A DNA stretch of 64,000 nt from Beroe forskalii (lineage: Eukaryota; Ctenophora; Nuda; Beroida; Beroidae): assembly GCA_011033025.1 (NCBI GenBank), contig WFMF01000066.1:124001-188000 (forward strand), in the 5' to 3' direction. Shown piece by piece: positions 13,981 to 25,189 of this stretch. The notes under the pieces were generated by a model. That model saw only the letters and a list, made by a program, of their open reading frames with translations, did not search any database and was not told where the DNA came from. Numbering within the stretch: the stretch's first letter is position 1; each line of letters begins with the position of its first letter. The translations under genes and the position numbers were made by a program.

Positions 13981-14149
13981 GGATCGTTCACCGTCAGTGT
14001 CACGTAAATCAATTATTGGCCGATTTTAAACCTCCCCCCCCTCTCGCAATCAAGTTTGGGGGGGGGGGTCAAGCCAAATTTTTTGGAAAACATGTTTCGG
14101 CTACGATTGATATTTTTGCATTTTCCAAAAGCGTGTTTTCCAAAAAAAT

Positions 14150-14450
14150 ATGGCAATCAATTTTTGGCCGATCCCCTCGTAATCAATTTTACAGTAGTTG
14201 TATTTGTTACAGTAACATGTAACGTAGGGTGCTTCAGATTTGGCCGATTTCAGGATTTTCCGAGATATTAACATGATGGTGGTATGTTTTTTCCAAAAAA
14301 TTTGGCTTACGCATTCAATTTTCGGCCGATCCCCTCGTAATCAATTTTACAGTAGTTGTATTTGTTACAATAACATGTAACGTTTAGGGTGCTTCAGATT
14401 TGGCCGATTTCAGGATTTTCCGAGATATTAACATGGTGGTTTGTTTTTTG
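14150..14450. repeat. Two-copy tandem repeat, about 159-bp period
   Basis: The segment beginning GGCCGATCCCCTCGTAATC and ending near CCGAGATATTAACATG occurs at about 14165 and again at about 14325 with few differences. Confidence 0.8.
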
Positions 14451-14759
14451 CCTCATCTGGTCTTAAAAATGACTGGTATAAATTTTAAATTGAAATTTCA
14501 CGGTCGCACCAGCCACAAGGCGTTTTAACACACGTATTTGCCTGTGAAATTCGAGTTGAAGCTATACCGCCACAACCTTTCAAGTTAGCGTCTTATCCTT
14601 CACACCAGCGTGTTCTACGGCCCAGAAAACCGTAATGGGGACCAATTTTTTGTTTGGACTCAATTCAGGGGCGTAAAATTCAAATTTCAGATTTTGGTCA
14701 CGTGACAATGACATGTCACGTGATCACATAATTCAGGAAAAAGGCTAATAAAAGCCCGA

Positions 14760-15560
14760 AAAGGCCACCTCCAGTATTATCCCTGTTTGGCTCGCGCGTT
14801 GCCGGGCAACACGCGCGTAGAACTGACCTGGGCGCTGGTTAGGGCAACTAAAGCATAAAGTGGACGAAAATGCAGATGGTCACGTGACTCTTGCCAAAAA
14901 TAACCCAAATCAATGAAACATTGCCATATGCTATGTTTGTTCGCGCGCGCCTTTTCTTCGAAATAGGTCCTACAAATAGGTCCTTTACAACGTATTCCTA
15001 GGCCCACATAGGTGTGTGTACGCGCGCTTCTGAGGATTGTCAGAAGGGGTCAGACAACGTCTGACAATCTGAGGAAGCGCGCCGCAAACAGGGATATACG
15101 TGTTTTTAGCAATACAACGTAGCTACGTTGTATTGCTAAAAAAACACGTATATCCCTGTTTGCGGCGCAATCACAAAATCTCGCTCAGAATAAAATTGAC
15201 TAGCGTGATTTGGTTGTCCTACGTTGTCTGACGTCGTCAGACCCATTATTTAAAATTTTAAAGTCGTGGCGCGCGCGCGAGGGGGTCAGGCAACGCCTGA
15301 CAAGTCCTACGCGTAGGACAACCAAATCACGCTAATCAATTTTATTTTGAGCGAGATTTTGTGATTTATGGGACGTAGATCACGCGGCACTTGCTAAGCA
15401 CGTATATCTCTGTTTGCGTTGCGCGCTTCCTCAGAAGCGCGCGGCGCGTGCACAACTATCACATATCAACTATGCGGGCTGGGCCGCGCCCGTCGAGTGT
15501 CGAGTGCGCAGCCGACGCGGCGCGCGCAGGGCCGGCCGCGCGCGCGCTAAGCCATGCTAA
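14760..15560. repeat. GC-rich palindromic repeat cluster
   Basis: Cluster of nested inverted repeats. It contains the palindromic 15-mer TCAGACAACGTCTGA (15050-15064), the 90-bp palindrome at 15079-15168, and an inverted copy of an AAATCACG/CGCTCA segment at about 15170-15230 and 15315-15365. Related pieces (GCATAGGTGTGTGTACGCG, CAGGGATATACGTGTTTAGC) recur at 21120-21215 and 43400-43680, so this is a dispersed family. Apparent ORFs here follow the repeats. Confidence 0.7.
15079..15168. repeat. Near-perfect 90-bp palindrome
   Basis: Left arm GCGCCGCAAACAGGGATATA... mirrors the right arm ending ...TATATCCCTGTTTGCGGCGC. The only difference seen is a T5 versus A7 run. The centre is at about 15122 with essentially no spacer, so it can form a cruciform or hairpin. 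Confidence 0.9.
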
Positions 15561-15649
15561 ACACAGTACTAGTTGCGTCCAAAAATCATTTCGCGTCGTC
15601 CAGAAAAGACCAAATAATGTCTCAACATACCTATTCTTGCTAAAATAAG

Positions 15650-16860
15650 TAGAAATCTGTGCAAAATATGCATGGACGGAAAATCATATAACATACACAG
15701 AACAAGTCATGACTCCAATTTGTTTTCAGTAGTTTCACACATGTAATTTGATAGAAATAAAAATAAATAATTTATAATTTGAGAGCCAAGATCGCGTCTT
15801 CATAAGATTTTTGAGAAAAAATCCGTTTGATATCTTTAATCTACCGACTTTACATTCCATTTACTAAAAATTGACAACAGCAATCATTACATTCTAAATA
15901 GTAGAGAAGCTGAGAAACTGACCGTGTAAAAAGCTCTATTATTGCTATGCGTGCTCGTCAGTCTAAGGCAACACATCGAAACCAGGCCAATCAAAAGAGC
16001 GAAGTTAAGAGACATGTAACTCTTTTAAATTCATCTATGTATCTATTGGTGTCTAAATATCTACTCGAGAGAGATGGGAAACAGTATTCTAGGAACTAGG
16101 AGTTACTTTTGACTGATGAGCACACATGTTCACGAATATTTTGATGAGTGACTAAGAATAGTTTTAGTACACTTTTATGCGTTTCTTTTACACATCATTT
16201 AAATAAATTTTCTTCGCCTCCTTAAGATCGAAAATAAAGGAGGAAAACAATTAATTAAATTGCCAATCAAACTTTTAAAACGTTCATTGATCCCTCAAGA
16301 TCGAATAACAGTAAGTAATGAAACCTTGATAATATAGAAACTGATGTACATATGACAACAGAAATTAATGCTCTCAGTTCATCCGTTGAATTAATAGGAA
16401 ATTTCACTTTCACAGGAATTTTCATGTTAATGAAAGTAAGAAAGAATGCATCAGCTCAAAGCCAGGAACACCAAAGGCCTATTCTGCGAAGTAATACTGA
16501 GCGGCTATCAGCATAACTTCATCCTCACTGATTATCTGTAAGAAACGAGCAGAGAGCATTGGAACTTGCAAAAATTGGATAACTCAGCAATAGAAACGTG
16601 CTCCTATATGATTCCCTGCAAAATATCTAGCATATTCTGCCTACGTAGCAACGAACTTGGAGCATGTAAAAACTGTGAAAGTGTCTGACGTCTGTTGATA
16701 TTGTAGTTGAATATTTGATTTCGATCTCGTAATACATTACTTATTATCTATATATATATATAGGAATATATCTAAGTGAAATGAACATACTTCAGTTCTG
16801 TTCGTATAGAATGAGTGTGCAATAAAAAGCAATTACATATAAAACGCTTATAAAACATCA
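15650..16860. other. Intergenic, nothing recognised
   Basis: AT-rich with only short ORFs; a short TA microsatellite near 16750-16765. No gene or clear repeat was identified. Confidence 0.5.
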
Positions 16861-16863
16861 CTA

Positions 16864-17545
16864 TTTTTACCTCTCAAAACAGTGATCCAGGCCGGTCTTC
16901 ATTTCTGAGGCACCCAAGATCAAAATCGAAAAGCTTTGGCCGATTGAGCTGAAAATTTGCATCCATGGACGACCTAGAAAGACATACCATACTTTAGAAT
17001 CGAAATCAGCCATTTTCTGTCTGTTATGGGGGTTAAAATCGCGTTTTCGGCTTAAAACTGCCTTTTTCGCCCCTGTTGGGCGTAGATGTCTCATGGGTGG
17101 TCAAATTATGCGCCTGAAACCACTGAACCAATGATATTCGCCAGTTTTCCTTTGTTTTCCTGTAAAATCCAAAAACCTATTTTACCTCTCAAAACAGTGA
17201 TCCAGCCGGTCTTCATTTATGGGCACCCAAGATCCGAAATCGAAAAGCTTTGGCCGATTGAGCTGAAAATTTACGCCATCCATGGACGACCTAAGAAAGA
17301 CATCAGCCATTTTCCGTCTGTTATGGGATTGAAAATCGCGTTTTCGGCTTAAACTGCCTTTTTCGCCCCTTATTAGGCGTAGATGTCTCATGGGTGGTCA
17401 AATAGAAGTGTATCTGGTCATAAATTATGCGCCTGAAACCACTGAACCAAACAGTGATCCAGGCCGGTCTTCATTTCTGAGGCACCCAAGATCCGAAATC
17501 GAAAAGCTTTGGCCGAATGAGCTGAAAATTTAGGGCAAAAAACTA
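16864..17545. repeat. Tandem repeat, about 318-bp unit, 2 full plus 1 partial copy
   Basis: Units start at TTTTACCTCTCAAAACAGTG (about 16864 and 17182); a third, shorter copy begins near 17449. Shared content includes AAGCTTTGGCCGATTGAGCT and CATGGGTGGTCAAAT. The overlapping minus-strand ORFs at 16867-17094 and 17182-17391 are translations of the same repeat. Confidence 0.85.
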
Positions 17546-18430
17546 AGGACAACAGTCAAAATGAACCGCTTGGCGAATAATTTGTTCCTGAATAAATTAG
17601 GATTTGACTCTATGAACAGTGATACTGTTGCAAGAGGCCATGGCTGCTGAACTGCCCTCCTTTTGGGAGGGCGCCCTCCCATCGTTGAATTGCCACCCGG
17701 ACCCACCCATTCTGGCCAAGTCAATATCTTAAATTTATTGATTTCCAAAAATTAAGGGGTGCCCCTCCTAAAAGGCTGATTTTCGAGGATTTTTCGGACA
17801 AAACACCCTATAAAAATTATATCGATCAAAAGAGGATGAGGAGGACAAGGTGCTTGAGTTAAAATTAAAATTCCAAATCATTCCTGATTCTTTTGAAAAT
17901 TCCCCAACTTTACCGGTCAATTCTGCTTAAATTAGATTTTTGGTTTTTCTGAGACAAAGTTACAATTATCGCATTTATTATTTGTGTGTAAACGTGTTGA
18001 GTGTACAATCACTCAATTATACACACATTTACACACGAATGTGAAAATCAATTGAGCGTGTGATAAGGAATTCGATTTACATGTACTTACACCCATTTTC
18101 TCTCATTGCACAATTGCTAACGGAGGCTGAATTTTAGCGTGTGGTAAGGAATTCGTCATAATACCGAGTCCAGCTTAGAACATGTTTAAAATGTGAAGTT
18201 GGTATGGAACACGTGCAAAAACCTGCTGATCGTGCGAAAATGGGGTTTGTTTACATTTTTGTACTTTTCAGCGGGCGCGAATGCCAAATTATCTAAACCA
18301 CACAGTATTTTACCACACAACGTTTACCACGCAGGATCCACTTGTAGGGTTCCTCATTAAATTACTCACTTATTTACTGGGTAAACCACAAAACTCATTA
18401 ATGACATCAGCAAAAGTTATTTTCATATCC
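17546..18430. other. Intergenic, nothing recognised
   Basis: No coding exon seen. In particular, no coiled-coil exon that would extend the nucleoporin gene to its right was found here on the minus strand. A GTGTGWTAAGGAATTCG segment occurs twice (about 18055 and 18140). Confidence 0.5.
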
Positions 18431-18435
18431 CCTCC

Positions 18436-20168
18436 TATTTAGTATCCCAATCAAATATCTGTTTGTAGGTGTAAGTAGTGGTAGCTGCAGTAGCAGGTGC
18501 AGCTGTGGTGGTGGTTCCCAATGTGGTCCCACTTGCAGCTGCAAAAGGAATTGGGTTAAAATTCTATATTCTAGAAAAATTCAACTTTAGATTGTACAGA
18601 TAAGCCTGACAGTGACCGGAAGTGAAAAATTATCTGAGAATTCAAGATGTTTGAAATTGAATAATTTCTCTCTATCCATCCTCCATAAATCCTCTAACCT
18701 GTGCTTGTTGCTCCTAAGGATAGGGTTGGGGCTGAGGATGTGGCTGAACTAGCAGCAGGGGTTGCACCCAGCTTGAAACCTGAACACATCAAATTAAAGA
18801 ATCAAGTATCTGCACATATGGTTAGAAAAGCATGAGCATGATAATTTCAATCTTGCACAATTTGTTGTTTCTAAAAGTAAAATCTTATCCAGCTTGAAAC
18901 CTGCAGTCAAGGAAGGGGTTGTGGAGGCAGTGGTTGATGTTGCTGTAGATCCAAAAAGTCCACCTCCTAAGGAAATTTAACAGTGTATATTAATTCATTT
19001 CACTGTTTATATTATAGATCCAAAAATATACTACTTGATATTCTTTTCATATTCTAGACCAAGGTAACAATTTGAAAATTTCCAAATTACTGGACATATC
19101 CTACAATATGTTGACAACAGCCTTCAAGCATTAAAACAAAATATTTTACCAAGAGTTGGGGCAGCTTTAGTAGAAGCAGGTGCATTGAACAGTGAGGTAG
19201 CACCAGTAGAGGTAGCAGTAGTGCTAGCAGGGGCACTGCTGGTAGCAGCAGCAGCAGTTCCAAAGAGTGAGGGGGTCGTAGAGGCTGCAGGAGCAGCAGC
19301 ACCTAATGCTGGTGTGGAAGCAGGGGCAGTTGTTGCAGCAGTGGGGGCAGGAGCTCCAAACAGGGACTTTGTACCTGAGAGGACTGTTTATTTTATCAAA
19401 TCCTAAACATATGAAATTGACAGTTTTATCAAATACCCTTGATAATCATGTTCAAGAATAGAGTCAAATATTGATGACTTGTAGATGACTGAAATAGTGA
19501 ACTATTGAACCAATAAATCCTCCTTGGACTTACCAGTGGCAGGTGCAGCAGCACTATTCCCAAACAGTGAAGTTGTGCCTGCAGTTGTACCAGTAGAAGC
19601 AGCACCAAACAAGGATGGAGCTGCAGTGCTAGCAGCAGGGGCAGCAGAAGAAGCTACTGGTGTTGTTGAAGCAGTTGAACCAAGGTTAGAGAAGAGAGAA
19701 GGGGCTGCAGTTGAAGTAGAGGTAGCAGCTGGAGCTGGGGCTCCAAAAAGATTAGACTTAGTGGCAGCACCCCCTGCAAGATGAAAAAGATGAATCTTAA
19801 AATAAGGCATGGAATCTAGTTTGATATTATTTGTTTTCATCTCAGCCTTTCAATGATTTGGATCAGGTCTAGGCAACCAATATCATACAATGCTTACCAA
19901 AAAGTGGGGTGCTAGCAGCAGGAGCAGCAGCTGTAGCTGATGAACCAAACAGGGAAGGTGTTCCAGTTGTGCCTGTGGAGAAGAATTTATGGAGTCTCAA
20001 AGCAGATTAAGTTGACTTGCTCATATTGATAGAATTTTGCCACTTGAAGTTGAATTTCAAATCAAATTTTGAAATACCTGCAGGTGTTGATCCAAATAAA
20101 GGGGTAGCAGATGTTGTAGCAGGTGTTCCAAACAAGTTGCCACTGTTTGTGTTCCCAAACAAAGACAT
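18436..20168 (-). CDS. FG-repeat nucleoporin, Nup62/54/58-like (3' end unresolved)
   Basis: Likely component of the nuclear-pore FG barrier. Start ATG at 20166-20168 (MSLFGNTNSGNLFGTP). Exons, all phase-1 joins: 20078-20168, 19898-19972, 19534-19773, 19150-19374, 18901-18966, 18699-18779, and a last exon from 18538. The product is about 290 residues of Ala/Thr/Ser/Pro spacers with SLFG, NLFG, PLFG and GLFG motifs. Every intron splits a Gly codon, so each exon is an interchangeable FG module. No coiled-coil domain that anchors Nup62/54/58 in the pore was found; the last exon runs to a stop near 18436 with no GT donor before it. I could not read the frame at about 18478-18482 with certainty, so the C-terminus is provisional. 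It may be a short FG protein, a truncated copy, or an isoform. Plus-strand ORFs at 19185-19406 and 19524-19784 are shadows. Confidence 0.8.
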
Positions 20169-20990
20169 GGCTATGAAGTCAATAATAATGTAATGGATTT
20201 ACCATACCTAGTGCCGGAATATAAAAAAAATGGAAACATGAAGTAGTGTACTGTTTAAAACTGATTTGGGGTTATTCTAAAGGGTCAAGGCGAAGAATTT
20301 TTATGTAATTCATTTTCATTGCATTTTAAATTGATGATTGAAAATAAATTTCTTTTCCTTTTTCCTGGAACAAACAATTCACAAGAGAACAATAAAAACA
20401 CTCTTCTCATTCACAATACAGAGTAAAACAAAGGTTAGAACAGAATCTTCAAAGTAAAAGGCACAAAAGTTTCAAAAGGCACACTTGAAGCATAACATTA
20501 AATTTGAAAATAGAAATTGGTGGAAATGAAAAAGAATCGTGGAATGCTTTATGTATCTTACTGCAGTTCCAAAAGTAAATTTAGCATACTGTTGATACAA
20601 AAAACAAAAGAGATGATATGCAATAATAAATAATAAAACGCAATATTTATTATTTACAATCTAATTCAAGATTATAACAACAATTAAAGAATAATTCAAG
20701 ATATAAATATAAATTCATACTTATACGTATTCAGCAATTATCATTTGTGAATTAAATAGATTTTTCCCATCCCAAGTGCGCAACACTTGCAGAAATTTGG
20801 AGGGTCGCGTGTTGCAGACAATATACGCGCTGCGGAGGGTAGGGTAACATGATACTACGCATGTTGCCTTTCTTGTCAGACGTTGTCTGACCTCTTCAGC
20901 TTCGCATTCGGCGGGCTCCGCGCACGAAGCGCGCGCGTCCGCCAAGGCCTTTCAGAGATATGCATTTGGCATTACTCTTTAAAAATGTGC
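20169..20990. other. Intergenic, probable nucleoporin 5' flank
   Basis: AT-rich; no coding exon recognised. It contains one copy of the dispersed palindrome TCAGACGTTGTCTGA at 20876-20890. Confidence 0.5.
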
Positions 20991-20999
20991 GTTACTCTT

Positions 21000-21800
21000 T
21001 AGAGATGCGCGCGCTCTTCAGAAATGCGCATACTCTTGAGAGATGCAGATGCGAGCGCACTTTTGAGAAATGCGAGTGCACTCTTGAGAGATACGAGCGC
21101 ACTTTTGAGAGTTCCTAAGCTAGTAAGCTAAGCCGGAAGCCCGCGCGGCGCTTCCCTGAGGAAGCGCGCCGGGCCGCGCAACGTAACTGAGGGATATTCG
21201 TGTTTAGCAATCTTGAACTAGATGCGCGCGCACTGAGGAAAACAAGAAAATTGAGGAAAACAAGAGAGATGCACGAGCACTCTTGAGAGATGCACGAGCA
21301 CTTTTGAGAGATGCACGAGCACTTTTGAGAGATGCACGAGCACTCTTGAGAGATGCGCGCGCACTCTTGAGAGATGCACGAGCACTCTTGAGAGATGCAC
21401 GAGCACTCTTGAGAGATGCGCGCGCACTCTTGAGAGATGCGGGCGCACTTTTGAGAGATGCGCGCGCACTCTTTAGAAATGTGCGCTCTCTTTTGTTAGA
21501 TGCGCGCGCACTCTTAAGACATAAAAGTCGCAAAAGATACGCGTGCACTCTTGAGAGATGCGCGCGCTCTTAAGACATAAGAGTCAAGAGATATGCGCGC
21601 AAGCTCTTGAGAGACTAGATGCACGCGCACTCTTGAGAGATGCGCGCGCACTCTTTAGAGATGCGCGGACTCTTTAGAGATATAGCACGCACACTCTTGA
21701 GAGATGCGCGCGCTCTAAAGAGATGCGCGCGCTCTTAAGAGATGCAAGCGCACTCTTGAGAGATTCGAGTGCACTCTTTAGGACTTTTGAGATGCACAGT
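21000..21800. repeat. 21-bp minisatellite (GAGAGATGCRCGMGCACTCTT)
   Basis: Best-ordered copies run 21260-21480; degenerate copies extend on both sides. The unit is 21 bp, a multiple of three, so frames on both strands stay open and give repeating RDARALL or LKSARAS peptides. These are not genes. The core alternates CGCGCG with CTCTTGAGAGA, itself a small palindrome. Confidence 0.92.
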
Positions 21801-22347
21801 TGCAGTTTTGAGAGATCATTGCATGTGGTCGGGAGGCGCACAATGCAATATATTAGAAAGATGCGCGCGCCGTTTACTCTTGAGCTATGCTATATTCAAT
21901 TCATATTTGTAGACCCACGTCGCGCGTCCACTTTCGGGGTAAAATATGTGAGCTTGCTCTAACCAGATCCCTAGTTTTATGCACGCGCCTTGCTCCAAAC
22001 AACGCTCCTGGTTAGGGCCTTAGGGGAATATGAGAGCTGAGTGCAAATTTTGCGAGAAGCCGAGAAATGTGCGGTGCACTGCAATTCAATTTGAATTTGC
22101 TTGTCGACCGTTGCGTTGACAGACGTTTGGGCCTCGTGATTATTCAGGACCGCACGCTGATTTTTTCCTAATCCCGCATATATACGCCCAAATTTTCGCT
22201 TAATTGCGCCTAATTGAGCTCACTTTTGAAACTTTTTAGTTTTGCTGGAAATGTTTCACCCAGGGTGCAATAAAATGGTTGCAAATTGGGCGCAAAATGG
22301 CCGCATTTGAGCAAATTTGCGCTCGTGCTCATTTTTGGTGGACGCAA

Positions 22348-22680
22348 AAATTGCTAGTCTGCCATATAATTCGAGAGCCTTCATTTAATGAAGGCTCTTA
22401 TATGGCAGACTAGCAATTTGAATCATTATCTATGATAAAAAAGGTGTCAATCAGAAAAATATGGTTTAGCGCATCTAGCGCTTTAAACTTAAAGGTTAGG
22501 GTTGGGATCATATCAGGATTTGTTAGGTTTGGGGCCAGGATTATGGTAACTGTAAAGGTTTTGGCTTGGGCAATAGTTAGGTTTAGGATATATTAATATA
22601 CAAAGTGATTGAGGTTTTGATCTGTGACGTCTCTTAGCCAGAGTTATATCGGACACATACCCAAAATATTTTGCACTATT
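22348..22680. mobile_element. TIR element family B, divergent copy 1 with 72-bp palindromic end
   Basis: Shares with copies 2 and 3 the AGCGCAYCTAGCGCTTTAA core, GGTTAGG-rich middle and a degenerate ATCTGTGACGTC...ACATACCC right end. Its left end is an inverted duplication at 22348-22419 (AAATTGCTAGTCTGCCATAT... mirrored), forming a hairpin around CTTCATTTAATGAAG. No clear target duplication was found. Confidence 0.6.
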
Positions 22681-22820
22681 TTGCGCTCAATGTGAATGAG
22701 CACAAATCATGATTTGTGCGCACAATTACAAATCATTTGTGCGCGCGAGGGCAACGCCTGACAACGCATTTGCGCTCTCGCTCTGACCTGAGCGCAAAAT
22801 TGGTGCAATTGAGCGCAAAG

Positions 22821-23113
22821 GGGTGAGTCTCCCATATAAACGGGAGCCTTCATTATCTATGACAATGACGTCACTCAGAAAAATATAATTAAGCGCACCT
22901 AGCGCTTTAAGGACTAGGGTTAGGGTCACGATTAGGGTCAGGATTTGTTAGGGTTACTAACCAAAACCCTAACCTTAATCCTAAGCCTAACCCGGTTAGG
23001 GTTAGGATTAAGGTTAGGGTTTTGGTTAGGGCTATGGATAGGTTTAGGATACAGAAAAATTGACGTTTAGATCTGTGACGTCACTCAGAGCCGTTTATAT
23101 GGGAGACATACCC
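22821..23113. mobile_element. TIR element family B, copy 2 (293 bp, 6-bp TSD)
   Basis: Left end GGGTGAGTCTCCCATATAAA, right end the inverted TTTATATGGGAGACATACCC. It is flanked by the 6-bp duplication GCAAAG (22815-22820 and 23114-23119). Both ends carry TGACGTCACTCAG. The middle is TTAGGG/CCCTAA-like sequence in both orientations. It has no coding capacity, so is nonautonomous. Confidence 0.9.
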
Positions 23114-23410
23114 GCAAAGGAGCGATATCAAGCGCAAAGATTTTGTGCTCATTTGCGCTCTGAGCGCAAACGGAAAATTTTTGCGCTCAATCATTTGCGC
23201 TCTGAGCGCAAAACTTGCGCAGTTGAGCGCAGTTGAGTGACACCAAGCGCAAATGACCGCAATATTTTTAGTTCATTTGTGCTTATGCTGGAGTTTAGAA
23301 TTAGAGCGCAAATGAACAGAAATGAGCGCAAAAGTTTCCTAAATTGAATGCAAATGAGTGGATTTGAGTGCAATTGAGCGGTGACCGAGCGCAAATTTTC
23401 GCTCAGTTAA

Positions 23411-23675
23411 GGGTCGGTCTCCCATATAAACGGGAGCCTTCATTATCTATGAGTATGACGTCACTCAGAAAATATAATTAAGCGCACCTAGCGCTTTAAG
23501 GACTAGGGTTAGGGTCAGAATTTGTTAGGGTTAGGGTTCCGTTAGGGTTCCGTTAGGGTTCCGTTAGGATTGAAGTTAGGGTTTTGGTTAGGGCTATGGT
23601 TTGGTTTAGGATACAGAAAAATTGAAGTTTAGATCTGTGACGTCACTCAGAGCCGTTTATATGGGAGACATACCC
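23411..23675. mobile_element. TIR element family B, copy 3 (265 bp, 6-bp TSD)
   Basis: Left end GGGTCGGTCTCCCATATAAA, right end TTTATATGGGAGACATACCC, flanked by AGTTAA (23405-23410 and 23676-23681). Internally it matches copy 2 with a shorter TTAGGG-rich middle. The different 6-bp duplications in copies 2 and 3 confirm the ends. Confidence 0.9.
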
Positions 23676-24589
23676 AGTTAAGCCCTGCACTGAAATATCC
23701 ATTTACCGTTTCTTCAGGTACCTTATTGACCTTTATTGGGCCTTTATCGGACTTTTTTAACCGAACCTCTGGACAAAAATTGAATCATTTTTGAACCATT
23801 TGGACAAAAATATTTCAAGCGGTTGCTAAAACAAGAAAAATAGATGAACGGTAGATGAACGTCAGGAAATCAAGAAGAAGGTGGAGGAGCGGAAACGGAA
23901 CAGGATTGAAGCAACTGTTGAGATTACACGAGTTTTTATAATGGAGTAATGGGTAGCACGAGGGATTTTGCTAACGCGACAGTTTAGTTTATATTCATAT
24001 GTCCATTTCCACGACACAATTTCATGGTCATTTATGAATATTTTTATCAGATATAGAGATATAGATTGATTGATTTCTTGCGAGGGGAACAGTGCCATTA
24101 TGCCTTTAAGTTTAAGGTGTGTTCTGTGCCCTTATAATTTGATGCCAGGTTTTTCGGGAAGTTAATTCATAGCTTGAAGCTTTTATAAAGCAAATTGATA
24201 CTGTCGGAATTTATTTTCTAGAAATATCACAAAATTCAAGAATATAATGCATTACTTTATTTGAAATCTAATTACGAAATCCGCAACTCTCTACGATCTA
24301 CACAAGCCTAATTAGATGATGATAACGGAAACAGGCTGTGACGTCACAGAATCTATCATAAGGATACGCAATCATAACAAACACTGTAATTCTAGCCATT
24401 TACACCCCCTCTTTTAGTTTGATTCCGGTGTTTATCGCTTGCAATTGTCCTGTTCCTTGTAATAAATCTTTACTGATATAAATGAGTTGTTAGATGCACT
24501 AAGGTAACGAGCCTTAAGTTTAAATTTGAATCAAAATTCTTTCAATGAATTGAACTGATCGAGTCCATGAAATCCAGCATAGTGTCCAT

Positions 24590-25189
24590 TTAAGGACTAG
24601 GATACAAGTCCCTAACTCGCTTCTCTACACAAGATGGAAGCCGATATCTCTTTCCTGTTCCTAGGCCTCTGAAATTAAGAATAAGTAAAAATGTTCTGTA
24701 TGCAGTGTGCCGTAAAAGCTTGTTATACTTTTCAACTTCACCCTTGTCAGGAAACGACTTTCCCTTGTTACATGCATATGCCGATAGTTCTAATGAATGG
24801 ACATTTTCTATGCAGTTGATAAATTGTTCCATTTCAATGACACAGTTTTTGCCGTCCCTCATATCTTCTGCAACTGAAATATCGTTGCAGCAGTAATCAC
24901 CACTTTCAGTAGAGTTATCTGGACATTTGAAACACCTGCATCTATTCTGCAACTGTCCGGTCTCTATGTCAGATTCCTCCGAGTCGATTTCGTCATCCTC
25001 ATAGAGCTCGTCGTCACTGCTATGATCACTACAGTCGGTCCTTGTTGGCAGTAACTGCAACGAAAACATCTTCGATGTCACCTTTCCATCATAATCGTAG
25101 TTGTTGTCATTTTCTCCGACTTCGCTGCAGTCCGAATCAGATGTGTCAGAATTTGTATCTTCGTCCAAACAGCCTTGTCGATGTTCCAT
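24590..25189 (-). CDS. P2X7 cytoplasmic ballast-domain-like protein, transposon-borne
   Basis: 199-residue intronless ORF. Residues 8-76 are acidic and Ser-rich (disordered). From residue 84 it resembles the C-terminal ballast domain of the P2X7 receptor: CRCFKC (84-89), CC (100-101), C116, C126, C140, then HTAYRTF (161-167), a basic/hydrophobic stretch, LPSC (184-187) and a terminal LYPSP. In P2X7 this fold binds zinc through Cys/His and a guanine nucleotide; the Cys pattern and the H-AYR and LPSC blocks correspond. No transmembrane segment or channel part is present. The start Met is 97 bp from the divergent transposase start, so both genes probably share a promoter. A role in transposition is inference only. 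Confidence 0.8.
   Translation of the reverse strand: MEHRQGCLDEDTNSDTSDSDCSEVGENDNNYDYDGKVTSKMFSLQLLPTRTDCSDHSSDDELYEDDEIDSEESDIETGQLQNRCRCFKCPDNSTESGDYCCNDISVAEDMRDGKNCVIEMEQFINCIENVHSLELSAYACNKGKSFPDKGEVEKYNKLLRHTAYRTFLLILNFRGLGTGKRYRLPSCVEKRVRDLYPSP

Larger units (their letters stand above)
22140..23410. repeat. Degenerate GAGCGCAAAT/ATTTGCGCTC array
   Basis: Between and around the TIR elements listed below, decamers related to GAGCGCAAAT and their reverse complement recur dozens of times (for example 23140-23400). It looks like an old satellite into which the TIR elements inserted. Confidence 0.65.

Noticed and set aside
19185-19784. Ala/Val-rich plus-strand ORFs
   Set aside because: Antisense shadows of the FG nucleoporin exons, whose minus-strand splice sites and LFG motifs explain the sequence.
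21204-21573. Overlapping ORFs of 83-114 codons on both strands
   Set aside because: They are translations of the 21-bp minisatellite, with no start context, splice signals or composition of a protein gene.
22900-23600. TTAGGG/CCCTAA runs as a telomere or subtelomere
   Set aside because: Runs are short, in both orientations and confined to the centres of the TIR elements, so they are not a chromosome end.
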